From: Bradyrhizobium vignae
Lineage (GTDB): Bacteria; Pseudomonadota; Alphaproteobacteria; Rhizobiales; Xanthobacteraceae
Length of the DNA stretch: 64,000 bases
Assembly: GCF_004114425.1 (NCBI RefSeq)
Contig: NZ_RDQF01000003.1
Location: 208,599-272,598 of the forward strand
Reading direction: 5' to 3'
This document shows positions 49,867 to 58,503 of the stretch, piece by piece. The notes below the pieces were generated by a model that was not told where the DNA came from, did not search any database, and saw only the letters and a list, made by a program, of their open reading frames with translations. Numbering within the stretch: position 1 is the stretch's first letter; the number at the start of each line of letters is the position of its first letter. Both the position numbers and the translations under genes were made by a program.

Positions 49867-50673
49867 TTAAGCCGCCGGCGCCTTCGGCGTGCGGTTGCGC
49901 GAGTTGCGCTGGAAGAACAGCGCCTGGCTCGCGACCGCCGATACCATCGCGGGCTGGAACGGCTTTGAGATCAGGAACGCCGGCTCGGGACGCTCGCCGG
50001 TGAGGAAGCGCTCGGGGTAGGCGGTGATGAACACCACCGGCACCTCGAAGGTGCGCAGCAGCTCGTTGACCGCGTCCAGGCCCGACGAGCCATCGGCGAG
50101 CTGAATGTCGGCGAGGATCAGACCGGGTCGCTTGTTCTTGGCGAGCGCCACCGCGTCGGCATGGGTGCGCGCGACGCCGACGACATTGTGACCGAGATTC
50201 TTCACAAGGCTCTCGAGGTCCATTGCAATGAAAGTCTCGTCCTCGATGATCAGCACGTCGGTGGCGATCTCGGCCGCCATCTCGCGCCCTGCGGCATCCG
50301 CAAGCCGCCGCGTCTCGGCAACGTCGGTGCTGAGGATGAAGGCGACCTCCTCTTCCGAAAATCCCTCCAGCGACAGCAGCAGGAAGGCCTGCCGCGGCAG
50401 CGGCGTGATGTTCGACAGCCGCCGCTCGGGCGGCATCGGCAGGGTCGTCACCTCGGCATCGTCGTTCACCGAAACCGAATTCCAGATCTGGGTGAACAGC
50501 CGGAACAGGCCCGCCCGCGGTCCGTGGCTCTCGTCGAGCACCGACGGATCTCCCAGCATGGCTTCCAACATGGCTGCGACATAAGCGTCGCCGGACGCCT
50601 GGCTGCCCGTCAGGGCGCGCGCGTACCGGCGCAACAACGGCAAGTGTTCAGCGACAAGCTGTGAACGGGACAT
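49867..50673 (-). CDS. phyR: Stress response regulator and anti-anti-sigma factor PhyR
   Basis: The 268-residue protein has a sigma-factor-like N-terminal domain (LPLLRRYARALTGSQASGDAY; FLLLSLEGFSEEEVAFIL) and a C-terminal receiver (VLIIEDETFIAMDLESL, phospho-acceptor Asp in LILADIQLADGSSG, Lys in LISKPF). When phosphorylated it takes NepR off EcfG. It is divergent from nepR-ecfG, the standard arrangement. An EcfG-type promoter lies upstream. Confidence 0.97.
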   Translation of the reverse strand: MSRSQLVAEHLPLLRRYARALTGSQASGDAYVAAMLEAMLGDPSVLDESHGPRAGLFRLFTQIWNSVSVNDDAEVTTLPMPPERRLSNITPLPRQAFLLLSLEGFSEEEVAFILSTDVAETRRLADAAGREMAAEIATDVLIIEDETFIAMDLESLVKNLGHNVVGVARTHADAVALAKNKRPGLILADIQLADGSSGLDAVNELLRTFEVPVVFITAYPERFLTGERPEPAFLISKPFQPAMVSAVASQALFFQRNSRNRTPKAPAA

Positions 50674-50765
50674 CCCCACTCCATTCGTCTTCGGGCCAAC
50701 CTTGAGATCCAATCCTGAGGTCAGGGCGTCACGCGGGGGGCCCGGGTTCCCCCTGCTGGGCTGAT

Positions 50766-50790
50766 TACGCGTCAGCTCAAGAAAAGTTCC
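50766..50790 (-). promoter_or_regulatory. EcfG-type promoter of phyR
   Basis: On the minus strand GGAAC (50790-50786) is separated by 16 bases from CGTA (50769-50766). The general stress promoter consensus is GGAAC-N16/17-CGTT, so one base differs. A second GGAAC on the plus strand (50800-50804) faces nepR but has no clear CGTT. Confidence 0.5.
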
Positions 50791-50906
50791 GTCGGGCTGG
50801 GAACTTTTTCGCACAGCTGGAATTGTGCCTATCCAGGGAACGGCTCCCGGTTGAGAAAACATCTCGATTTTACAGTCACTTAACTCGGGGAAACGTGGAA
50901 CAGGTC

Positions 50907-51140
50907 ATGAAAGATCTCAAGTCTCAAGCCAGCAGAAGCACGACCCCCGGCAAGGGAGGCCTCACTCCGGAGATTCAATCCCGGATTGGGCATCAGTTGC
51001 GCGCCATGTACGACGACGTCGTGCGACAGGGGGTTCCGGACCGGTTCGCAGAACTGATCAAGAAGCTTGATGCGCCGGGGGCGACACCCCACGTGGAAAA
51101 TGAGGGCGGATCCAACGACAACAACAATGGGAGGGAGTAA
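50907..51140 (+). CDS. nepR: Anti-sigma factor NepR
   Basis: The 77-residue protein has the NepR core: IQSRIGHQLRAMYDDVVRQG then PDRFAELIKKLD. It ends in an Asn/Gly-rich tail. It sequesters EcfG until PhyR-P binds it. ATG 50907 or GTG 50895 could start it. Its stop overlaps the ecfG start (TAATG). Confidence 0.95.
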   Translation: MKDLKSQASRSTTPGKGGLTPEIQSRIGHQLRAMYDDVVRQGVPDRFAELIKKLDAPGATPHVENEGGSNDNNNGRE

Positions 51141-51688
51141 TGCCTCTCACGGACTCCCTGCGTAACGACATCTTGGCGGCCGTGCCCAGCCTGCGCGCCT
51201 TCGCCATCTCGCTCAGCGGCAACGCGGACCGGGCCGACGATCTGGTCCAGGAGACGCTGCTGCGGGCGCTCGCCAACATCGACTCGTTCCAGCCCGGCTC
51301 CAACCTGCCGGCGTGGCTGTTCACGATTCTGCGCAACCTGTTTCGCTCCGACTATCGCAAGCGACGGCGCGAGGTCGAGGATGCCGAAGGCAACTACGCC
51401 AAAACGTTGAAGACACAGCCTTCGCAGAACGCGCATCTCGAATTCGAGGAGTTTCGCACGGCTTTGGACAAGCTTCCGCAGGACCAGCGTGAGGCGTTGA
51501 TCCTGGTCGGCGCGTCGGGCTTCTCCTATGAGGACGCGGCCTCGATCTGCGGCTGCGCGGTCGGCACGATCAAGAGCCGCGTGAACCGCGCCCGCTCAAA
51601 ACTCGCCGCACTGCTCTACGTCGACGGCGCAGAGGATTTCGGACCCGACGAGACCGTGCGGGCCGTGATCGGCGGCAGCGGCGGATAG
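51140..51688 (+). CDS. ecfG: General stress ECF sigma factor EcfG
   Basis: The 182-residue ECF15-type sigma factor has region 2 (LRAFAISLSGNADRADDLVQ, then TLLRALANIDSFQPG) and region 4 (LPQDQREALILVGASGFSYE, CGCAVGTIKSRVNRARSKL). It starts on the nepR stop, so their synthesis is coupled. It drives GGAAC-type stress promoters. Confidence 0.96.
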   Translation: MPLTDSLRNDILAAVPSLRAFAISLSGNADRADDLVQETLLRALANIDSFQPGSNLPAWLFTILRNLFRSDYRKRRREVEDAEGNYAKTLKTQPSQNAHLEFEEFRTALDKLPQDQREALILVGASGFSYEDAASICGCAVGTIKSRVNRARSKLAALLYVDGAEDFGPDETVRAVIGGSGG

Positions 51689-51721
51689 CGGCAGTCAGTC
51701 ATCGAAGCCACACCCACGCGT

Positions 51722-51749
51722 GAAGGCGGCAGTTCGCGCGGCCGCCTTC
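51722..51749. terminator. Hairpin between convergent ecfG and nitroreductase genes
   Basis: GAAGGCGGC (51722-51730) and GCCGCCTTC (51741-51749) pair perfectly; no T tract follows on either strand. Confidence 0.5.
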
Positions 51750-51759
51750 GTGCACGTCA

Positions 51760-52473
51760 TCACTCCTCAACGAACGTCACCGTATCAGGCACGCTCGCGC
51801 GCGAGGTGCGGTAGCCGTTGACCTTGTGGGCGTGGTCGGCATAGCCGAACGAGATGCCGCAGACGATCCGGCGGTCCTCGGGCAGGTTGAAGTGGCGACG
51901 GATCAGGCCGGAATGCCGCGCCAGCGCTGCCTGCGGAATCGTCCCTAGCCCGAGCGCCTGCGCCGCCAGCATGAAGTTGGAGACATAAGCGCCGCAATCG
52001 ATCGCGCCGTAGATGCCGAGTGGCTCGTTGGTGTGGATGATGGCGACATGCGGCGCGCCGAAGAAATTGTAGTTCTCCAGCGCCTGCTTGGCGTAGGCGG
52101 CCCGGTCGCCGCGGGCGATTCCAAGCGTATTATAGAGCTGGAAGCCGCTCTCGCGGCGGCGATCGAGATAAACCCCTACATATTCGCGCGGCGGAGTGAA
52201 ATCGTAATCGTCGCCGAGGCCCTTTGAGGCCTCGGCGTAGATCGCCTTGCGGAAACGTTCCTTGGCCTCGCCGCCGGCGATGATGACCTGCCATGGCTGG
52301 CTGTTGCACCAGGATGCGGTGCGCTGCGCGGTGGTCAGCACATGCTCGATGGTCGCCCGGTCGACCTCTCTGGGAAGAAACGCGCGGACGGAGTAGCGTT
52401 CGTTGAGGAGCTCTTCGAGCACGCCGATGCGGTCTTCGGTGGAGTAGCGCGTATTGGGCACTTTAGCATCCAT
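51760..52473 (-). CDS. Nitroreductase family flavoprotein
   Basis: The 237-residue FMN oxidoreductase has RYSVRAFLPREVDRATIEHV, then ASWCNSQPWQVIIAGGEAKE, the NfsB/FRP-type FMN pocket. It ends with CGISFGYADHAHKVNGYRT. No partner is apparent in the neighbourhood; it is separated from the CoA cluster by a repeat. Confidence 0.93.
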   Translation of the reverse strand: MDAKVPNTRYSTEDRIGVLEELLNERYSVRAFLPREVDRATIEHVLTTAQRTASWCNSQPWQVIIAGGEAKERFRKAIYAEASKGLGDDYDFTPPREYVGVYLDRRRESGFQLYNTLGIARGDRAAYAKQALENYNFFGAPHVAIIHTNEPLGIYGAIDCGAYVSNFMLAAQALGLGTIPQAALARHSGLIRRHFNLPEDRRIVCGISFGYADHAHKVNGYRTSRASVPDTVTFVEE

Positions 52474-52488
52474 GGCTGGTCTCGCTTT

Positions 52489-52578
52489 CGTGCCCCAGAT
52501 GCGGCGCAGAGCCGGGGCCCATTGTGGGATTCTGGGTCCCGGCTCGCGGCGCGTTGCGCCGCGTCCGGGACCCGAGGA
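52489..52578. repeat. Inverted repeat, second copy of the GTCCCGGACGC family
   Basis: It reads CGGCGCAGAGCCGGGGCCCA, then GGGTCCCGGCTCGCGGCGCG and CCGCGTCCGGGACCCGAG; shared words with the 17072 copy include GTCCGGGAC and GGGGCCC. It ends 4 bases before the stop codon of the next minus-strand gene. Confidence 0.7.
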
Positions 52579-52581
52579 TAT

Positions 52582-53826
52582 TCACCGTCCCTTTGTCGGG
52601 ATCTTGTTATACGGCACGTCCTTGTCAACGCGGATGTCGCCCGGCAAGCCCAGCACGCGTTCGGCGATGATATTGCGCAGGATCTCGTCGGTGCCGCCGG
52701 CGATGCGCATCGAGGGCGAGGACAGCAGCATCTGCTGGAACTGGCCTTGTACCGTCTCCTCGTCGCTGCCGGTGAGCACGCCCGCCGCGCCCTGCAGGTC
52801 CATGGCGTAGGTCGCGATGTCCTGGAGCATCATGCCCGAGACCAGCTTGCCGATCGAGTTCTCCGGGCCCGGCCGCTCGCCCTTCGAAAGCGCCGAGATC
52901 GTGCGGTAGCTGGTGTATTTCAGCCCGCTCGACTTCGCGGCCCAGCTCGCGAGCTTCGAGCGCACGGCGCGATCGTCGATGGCGACCCCGTCCTCCAGCA
53001 TAAGATTGGAGCAGAACTCGAACATCTCAGGGACGCCGGTCGCAAGCCGCGCGCCGATCGACATGCGCTCGTTCATCAGCGTGGTCAGCGACACGCTCCA
53101 GCCGTCGCCGACGGCCCCTAACCGCTGGCTGTCGGGGATCACGACGTCGGTGAAATAAACCTCGTTGAACTCCTGCATGCCGTTGGCCTGCTTGATCGGC
53201 CGGACCTCGACGCCGGGGCTCTTCATGTTCAGGAAGAACATGGTGAGGCCCTTGTGCTTGGGCACGTTCGGGTCGGTGCGCGCGATCAGGAGGCCGTAGT
53301 CGGAGTAATGCGCGCCCGAGGTCCAGATCTTCTGGCCGTTGACGACCCAATTGTCGCCCTTCTTCTCCGCGCGCGTGCGCAGGCCCGCGACGTCCGAACC
53401 GGCCGCCGGTTCGGAGAACAGCTGGCACCAGATCTCCTCGCCCGATGCGAGCTTCGGCAGATAGCGGCGCTTGGCGTCCTCGCTGCCGAAGGCCATCACG
53501 GTCGGGCCGCACATGCCTTCGCCGATCTGGAACGGCTGCGTCAGCTTGCCGTAGACGCCCTCCTCCTGCTGCCAGATCACCTTTTCGATCGGCGTCGCGC
53601 CGCGGCCGCCATATTCCCTAGGCCAGTGCAGGCAGGCCCAATTGCCCTCGAACTTCTTCTTCTGCCAGGCCTTGCCGACATCGACGATGTCGTGGTTGGC
53701 AAGACGAATGCGGCCGAGCGAGGATTTCGACAGCTCGGCCTGCAATTCCTTCGGCGCATTGGCGTCGATCCATTTGCGCGCGGTCTCGCGGAATGCGGCT
53801 TCCTGCGGGGTATCGTCGAAATTCAT
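52582..53826 (-). CDS. Acyl-CoA dehydrogenase, large type (copy A)
   Basis: The 414-residue flavoprotein has CQLFSEPAAGSDVAGLRTRA (FAD strand), KIWTSGAHYSDYGLL, GDGWSVSLTTLMNERMSIG and a C-terminal GGTDEILRNIIAERVLGLP. It is closely related to copy B upstream, sharing most motifs and the ending KIPTKGR. It probably desaturates an unusual CoA thioester at C2-C3. The segment before GGTDEI lacks the medium-chain-type catalytic Glu. Confidence 0.93.
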   Translation of the reverse strand: MNFDDTPQEAAFRETARKWIDANAPKELQAELSKSSLGRIRLANHDIVDVGKAWQKKKFEGNWACLHWPREYGGRGATPIEKVIWQQEEGVYGKLTQPFQIGEGMCGPTVMAFGSEDAKRRYLPKLASGEEIWCQLFSEPAAGSDVAGLRTRAEKKGDNWVVNGQKIWTSGAHYSDYGLLIARTDPNVPKHKGLTMFFLNMKSPGVEVRPIKQANGMQEFNEVYFTDVVIPDSQRLGAVGDGWSVSLTTLMNERMSIGARLATGVPEMFEFCSNLMLEDGVAIDDRAVRSKLASWAAKSSGLKYTSYRTISALSKGERPGPENSIGKLVSGMMLQDIATYAMDLQGAAGVLTGSDEETVQGQFQQMLLSSPSMRIAGGTDEILRNIIAERVLGLPGDIRVDKDVPYNKIPTKGR

Positions 53827-53842
53827 GGCACTTCCCTTTTAT

Positions 53843-53937
53843 TGTCATTCCGGGCGCGCAACGCGCGAAGAATCCGGAAGTTACTCACACACATCGAGAT
53901 TCCGGGTTCGGCTCTTCGAGCCGCCCCGGAATGACGG
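53843..53937. repeat. GTCATTCCGGGG-family palindromic repeat between acyl-CoA dehydrogenases A and B
   Basis: It opens TGTCATTCCGGGCGCGCAAC and closes GAGCCGCCCCGGAATGACGG; the closing end abuts the TAG stop (53938) of the upstream gene. Confidence 0.85.
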
Positions 53938-55185
53938 CTAATTCCTTCCCTTGGTCGGGATCTTGTTGAACGGCACGTCCTTGTCGACACGGATATCACC
54001 GGGCAGGCCCAGCACCCGCTCGGCGATGATGTTGCGCATGATCTCGTCGGTGCCGCCTTCGACGCGGGTGCCCGGCGCACGCAGCAGCATGGCTTGGAAG
54101 CGGCCCGCGACTTCGGCGTCCTCGGGACCGCTGACGACGCCCGCCGCACCTTGCAGGTCCAGCGCGTAGGTCGCGACATCCTGGATCATCGAGCCCGCAA
54201 CCAGCTTGCCGATGGAATTTTCCGGCCCCGGCCGCTCGCCCCTCGACAGCGCCGAGATCGCACGCATGCTGGTGTATTTCAGCCCGCTCGCCTTCACCGC
54301 CCAGTTCGCGAGCTTCGAGCGCACCGCGCGATCCTCGATCGCAGGCCCGTCGTCAAGCATCAGGCTGGAGCAATATTCGAAGAGCTCGGGGAAACCGGTC
54401 GAGACGGCCGCGCCGATCGCGCTGCGCTCGTTCATCAGCGTGGTCAGCGAGACGTTCCAGCCGTCACCGACCTCGCCGAGGCGCTGGTGGTCGGGGATGC
54501 GCACATTGGTGAAATAGACCTCGTTGAAATCGGAGGCGCCGCTTGCCTGCTTGATCGGCCTGACCTCGACGCCCGGGCTCTTCATGTCCAGGAAGAACAT
54601 GGTGAGGCCCTTGTGCTTGGGCACGGTCGGATCGGTGCGGGTGAGCAAGATGCCGTAGTCCGAATAATGCGCGCCCGAGGTCCAGATCTTCTGGCCGTTG
54701 ATGACCCACTCGTCACCATCCTTCTCGGCGCGCGTGCGCAGACCCGCGACGTCAGAGCCGCCGGCCGGCTCGGAGAACAGCTGACACCAGACGTTCTCGC
54801 CGGAGGCCAGCGGCGGCAGATAGGTGCGCTTATGCTCCTCGCGCGCAAACGCCATCATGGTCGGCCCACACATGCCGTGGCCGATGATGAACATGCGGGA
54901 GAGCTGGCCGAACGGCCCCTCCTCCTGCTGCCAGATCACGCGCTCGATTGGCGAGGCGCCGCGGCCACCATATTCCTTCGGCCAGTGCAGGCAGGCCCAG
55001 CCGGCGTCGGCTTTCTTCTTCTGCCAGGCCTTTGCGACCTCGAGGATGTTCGCGTTCTTCAGCTGCGTGCGACCAAGAGAGGATTGGCGCAGCTCTTCCT
55101 CGTACTGCTTCGGCGCGTTCGCGCTGATCCAGGCGCGCGCGGTCGCGCGGAACTCGGCTTCCTGTGGGGTGTCGTCGAAGTTCAT
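53938..55185 (-). CDS. Acyl-CoA dehydrogenase, large type (copy B)
   Basis: The 415-residue protein matches copy A almost throughout: MNFDDTPQEAEFRATARAWI, QLFSEPAGGSDVAGLRTRAE, KIWTSGAHYSDYGIL and GGTDEIMRNIIAERVLGLP. The pair arose by tandem duplication. With the shorter third enzyme it may form a mixed complex, as known for steroid side-chain acyl-CoA dehydrogenases; that is inference. Confidence 0.93.
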   Translation of the reverse strand: MNFDDTPQEAEFRATARAWISANAPKQYEEELRQSSLGRTQLKNANILEVAKAWQKKKADAGWACLHWPKEYGGRGASPIERVIWQQEEGPFGQLSRMFIIGHGMCGPTMMAFAREEHKRTYLPPLASGENVWCQLFSEPAGGSDVAGLRTRAEKDGDEWVINGQKIWTSGAHYSDYGILLTRTDPTVPKHKGLTMFFLDMKSPGVEVRPIKQASGASDFNEVYFTNVRIPDHQRLGEVGDGWNVSLTTLMNERSAIGAAVSTGFPELFEYCSSLMLDDGPAIEDRAVRSKLANWAVKASGLKYTSMRAISALSRGERPGPENSIGKLVAGSMIQDVATYALDLQGAAGVVSGPEDAEVAGRFQAMLLRAPGTRVEGGTDEIMRNIIAERVLGLPGDIRVDKDVPFNKIPTKGRN

Positions 55186-55198
55186 GGTGTTTTCTCTC

Positions 55199-55320
55199 CG
55201 TCATTCCGGGTCGCGCGCAGCGCGAACCCGGAATCCCGACGTTATTCACTCATCTCCGGATTCTCAGATGTGCAATTGCACATCATAGTTCCGCCGCTTT
55301 GCCGCGCCCCGGAATGACGA
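55199..55320. repeat. GTCATTCCGGGG-family palindromic repeat between acyl-CoA dehydrogenases B and C
   Basis: It opens CGTCATTCCGGGTCGCGCGC and closes GCCGCGCCCCGGAATGACG. An inner hairpin is AGATGTGCAATTGCACATC. It ends 5 bases before the next stop codon. Confidence 0.85.
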
Positions 55321-55325
55321 CATCC

Positions 55326-56453
55326 TCAAGCCGCATTCTTCTTTCGCATGCGGTCGATCAGCTGATCCTCCCAATAGGACAGGCTGCCGAGCCCCAGCGC
55401 CATCGCATTGGCGCGGCGGTAGTACATGTGGCAGTCGAACTCCCAGGTGAAACCCATACCGCCGTGAACCTGGATGTTGTTCTTGGCGCAGTGCTGGAAC
55501 GCCTGCGTCGCGCTGATGCGCGCGGCGGCGGCGGCTTCCGGCAGTTCGGCCGCATTGGTCGAGAGCGCCCAGGCGCCGTAATAGCTGTTGGAGCGCGCCA
55601 GCGTCGCCGAGACGTACATGTCCGCGAGCATGTGCTTCACGGCCTGGAACGAGCCGATCTGCCGGCCGAAGGCAATGCGGTCGAGCGCGTAGTCGCGGCC
55701 CATCTCAAGTGCGCGGTCGGCGCCGCCGACTTGCTCGAACGCACACAGCACCGCGGCGCGGTCGAGCACCTGAGTGAGGATACTCCAGCCCTCGCCCGCC
55801 GCGCCGAGCAGCTCGGCCTTGCAGTTCGTGAAGGTAATTTCGGCCTGGCTGCGGGTCGGATCGAGATTGGTGAGGTTTTTCACCTCGACGCCACCGGCCT
55901 TGAGATCGACCAGGAACAGCGAGATATCGCTCTCGCGCCCGCTCGACCCGGTGCGCGCGGCAACGACCGCAAAATCGGCGATGGCGCCGTCGGCGACCGG
56001 CTTCTTGACACCATTGAGCGTGCCATTCGCAGCCATGAGCTTGATGTTCTTCGGCGACGGATTGCCCTTGCCCTCGAACAGTGCCAGCGTGCCGATCGCC
56101 TCGCCCGCGGCGATGGCAGGCAGCCATTTCTTCTTCTGCACGTCGCTGCCGGCGATCAACAGCGCCTCGGCAGCGAGGTAGACGGTCGAGGAGAACGGCA
56201 CCGGCGCGTTGGCACGGCCCATCTCCTCCGCGATCACGCAGAGCTCGAGATGGCCGGCGCCGGCACCGCCGAATTCTTCCGGGATCGCAACGCCAAGAAA
56301 GCCCATCTCGGCAAGGCCCTTCCACAGCTCCTTGTCGTAAGGCGCCTTGCCATCAAGCACGACGCGCACCGCTTTGGGCGAGCATTTTTCCGCGAGGAAT
56401 TTGCGCGCCTGGTCGCGGAGCTGCTTCTGGTCGTCGGAAAAATCGAAGTTCAT
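55326..56453 (-). CDS. Acyl-CoA dehydrogenase, shorter type (C)
   Basis: The 375-residue protein has MNFDFSDDQKQLRDQARKFL, then GFLGVAIPEEFGGAGAGHLE and ALDRIAFGRQIGSFQAVKHM, with HGGMGFTWEFDCHMYYRRA near the end. It is divergent from copies A and B and resembles the small partner of paired acyl-CoA dehydrogenases. It belongs to the same direction unit. Confidence 0.93.
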   Translation of the reverse strand: MNFDFSDDQKQLRDQARKFLAEKCSPKAVRVVLDGKAPYDKELWKGLAEMGFLGVAIPEEFGGAGAGHLELCVIAEEMGRANAPVPFSSTVYLAAEALLIAGSDVQKKKWLPAIAAGEAIGTLALFEGKGNPSPKNIKLMAANGTLNGVKKPVADGAIADFAVVAARTGSSGRESDISLFLVDLKAGGVEVKNLTNLDPTRSQAEITFTNCKAELLGAAGEGWSILTQVLDRAAVLCAFEQVGGADRALEMGRDYALDRIAFGRQIGSFQAVKHMLADMYVSATLARSNSYYGAWALSTNAAELPEAAAAARISATQAFQHCAKNNIQVHGGMGFTWEFDCHMYYRRANAMALGLGSLSYWEDQLIDRMRKKNAA

Positions 56454-56474
56454 GGCGGCTTACCTTTTTCTTGC

Positions 56475-56576
56475 TGTCATTCCGGGGCGCGACGCAGTCG
56501 CGAACCCGGAATCTGGAGGTCACTCACTCATCTCGAGATTCCGGGTTCGCCGCTACGCGGCGCCCCGGAATGACGA
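56475..56576. repeat. GTCATTCCGGGG-family palindromic repeat between acyl-CoA dehydrogenase C and the ligase
   Basis: It opens TGTCATTCCGGGGCGCGACG and closes GGCGCCCCGGAATGACG; an inner GGTTCGCCGCTACGCGGCG hairpin is visible. Confidence 0.85.
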
Positions 56577-56588
56577 ATTCACTCGCAC

Positions 56589-58460
56589 TCATCGCAGCAC
56601 GATCACGTCTTCATCCGGCCTCTCGGCATAGAGCCGTTCCACCAGCGCGGCGCGGCGTTCGAGGCCGGCGCGCTGGTTGATGTAGCCCTTGTCGGTGAGC
56701 TCGTTGCCGTCGATCGAGGGCGGCTCGACCATCAGCATGGCGCGCGCGATGATGCGGCTGCTGGCGCCCTCGCACTCCCGGTTGTGCGCTTCCAGCCCGC
56801 GTCTGAAACAGGCGATCACCTCCGGATGCCTTACCGCATCCTCGAAGCTGAGATCGGTATTGCCCACGAGCTGTCGGCAGGCATGAAGGTTCGGCCAGGC
56901 CAAGAGGCCGATAAACGGGTGATCCTGCCCCGTGACTAGTGCGTCATGCACCACGGGAGTCGTGGCCGCGATCGCATCTGTGCGGAGCGAGCCGACATGC
57001 ACGAAAGTGCCGGTGGTGAGCTTGAAGTCCTCCACGACACGGCCGGCGAAGATGATGCCTTGCACCGGATCGGAATCGTCGACGAAAATGCCGGCATCCC
57101 CTATGCAATAAAAGCCTTCCTCGTCGAACATCTTCTTCGTCAGCTCGGGCTGGCCGAAATAGCCGGGCGTGACGTTGACGCCGCGCAGGCGCAATTCGTA
57201 TTTCGAGTCGCACGGCACCATCTTCAATTCGACCCCGGGGAACGGCAGGCCGATCAGACCGACGCGCTCGGTGTCCCAATAAGTGCCGGTCGAGGTCGGC
57301 GCAGTCTCGGTCGAGCCCCAGCCGGTGTAGAACACGATGCGCTCACCGGTGGTCTTCACTGCCAGGGCCTGCATACGCTCGTAGAGATCGTCAGGCAGCC
57401 GCGCGCCGCCATAGGCCATGATCGAGAGGTTCTTGAAAAAGGAGCGGCACAGCGCGTCGTCCTTCTCCATCGCCGCCGCAAGTGCGGCATAGCCGGCGGG
57501 CACGTTGGCGTAGTAGGTCGGCGAGATCTCGCGCAAGTTTCGCAGCGTCTCCTCGAACTGGCCCGGCGTCGGCCTTCCGTCGTCGATATAGAGCGTGCCG
57601 CCGTCGACCAGGATTGGATGAAACGCCGCGTTGCCGCCCATGGTGTGATTCCAGGGCATCCAGTCCAGCATGGTCGAGATCGGACCGCTGGGATCGCGCG
57701 GCCGCACCTGCATCATCATCGCCGCATTGGCACACATCATCTCCTGGGTGTTGATGACGGCCTTGGGCATGCCGGTCGAGCCCGATGTGAACAGCAGCTT
57801 GCCGACAGTCTGCGGCGTGATTTTTGCGATCGACGCCTCGACATCCGCAGTTACAGGCGTTGCCGCGAGCTCGGCAAAGCTGACGCTCTTGATGCCGTCA
57901 CTGGGCCGCGCGACGTGAATGACGGTGACGCCGGTGAGGTCGAGCGCCTTTAGTGCCTTCTCGAAGATCGGGCCGTCCTGCACCATCACCACGGCCGGCT
58001 TGATCAAGTCGAACAGGTATTTCAGCTTGACGTGATCGTGGCTCATCAGCGAGTAGGCCGGCGACACCGGCGCTGCCGGGATGCGCGCCTGCATCGCGGC
58101 CTGCGTCATCAGCGCGTGCTCGATCGAATTGCCGGAGAGAATCGCGACCGGACGTCCCGCGAGCTTGAGGTTCAGCAGTCCTTGCGTCAGCGCGTCCACG
58201 GTGCGCTTGGCTTCGCCATAAGACACCTTGCGCCATTCGCGGTTGGGGCCGCCGCGCTGTGCCAGCCAAATGCGCTCGGGTGCTTCCTTCGCCCATTTCG
58301 CCAGCGAGGCGGGGATGTGCTTTTCGTAAGGCTGCAGCGGAATGCGCGACTTCAGCACCACCGTGCCGTCGCCGCGGCGCTCGACGGCGATGTCGCGCTT
58401 GAGCCACTGGACCTTGCGAAAGGCAGGCTTCGTCATCACCGCCGCCGCGCTTCCACTCAT
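56589..58460 (-). CDS. Feruloyl-CoA-synthase-like aryl/acyl-CoA ligase
   Basis: The 623-residue adenylate-forming enzyme has LLFTSGSTGMPKAVINTQEM, FYTGWGSTETAPTSTGT, YCIGDAGIFVDDSDP and AGRVVEDFKLTTGTFVHVG, with C-terminal TDKGYINQRAGLERRAALVE. It fits the Fcs family (unusual FKLTTGTFV and long N-terminus), which activates cinnamic-acid-like or related aromatic acids. It begins the CoA route. ATG 58460 or 58436 could start it. Confidence 0.85.
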   Translation of the reverse strand: MSGSAAAVMTKPAFRKVQWLKRDIAVERRGDGTVVLKSRIPLQPYEKHIPASLAKWAKEAPERIWLAQRGGPNREWRKVSYGEAKRTVDALTQGLLNLKLAGRPVAILSGNSIEHALMTQAAMQARIPAAPVSPAYSLMSHDHVKLKYLFDLIKPAVVMVQDGPIFEKALKALDLTGVTVIHVARPSDGIKSVSFAELAATPVTADVEASIAKITPQTVGKLLFTSGSTGMPKAVINTQEMMCANAAMMMQVRPRDPSGPISTMLDWMPWNHTMGGNAAFHPILVDGGTLYIDDGRPTPGQFEETLRNLREISPTYYANVPAGYAALAAAMEKDDALCRSFFKNLSIMAYGGARLPDDLYERMQALAVKTTGERIVFYTGWGSTETAPTSTGTYWDTERVGLIGLPFPGVELKMVPCDSKYELRLRGVNVTPGYFGQPELTKKMFDEEGFYCIGDAGIFVDDSDPVQGIIFAGRVVEDFKLTTGTFVHVGSLRTDAIAATTPVVHDALVTGQDHPFIGLLAWPNLHACRQLVGNTDLSFEDAVRHPEVIACFRRGLEAHNRECEGASSRIIARAMLMVEPPSIDGNELTDKGYINQRAGLERRAALVERLYAERPDEDVIVLR

Positions 58461-58503
58461 TTTGCGTCTCCCGGAATTATTGTCCTTTGCGGATCTTCGT
58501 CGT

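Noticed and set aside
53843..56576. Regularly spaced repeats considered as a CRISPR-like array
   Set aside because: The copies are about 1.2 kb apart with whole genes between them, are long palindromes with variable middles, and no cas gene is present.
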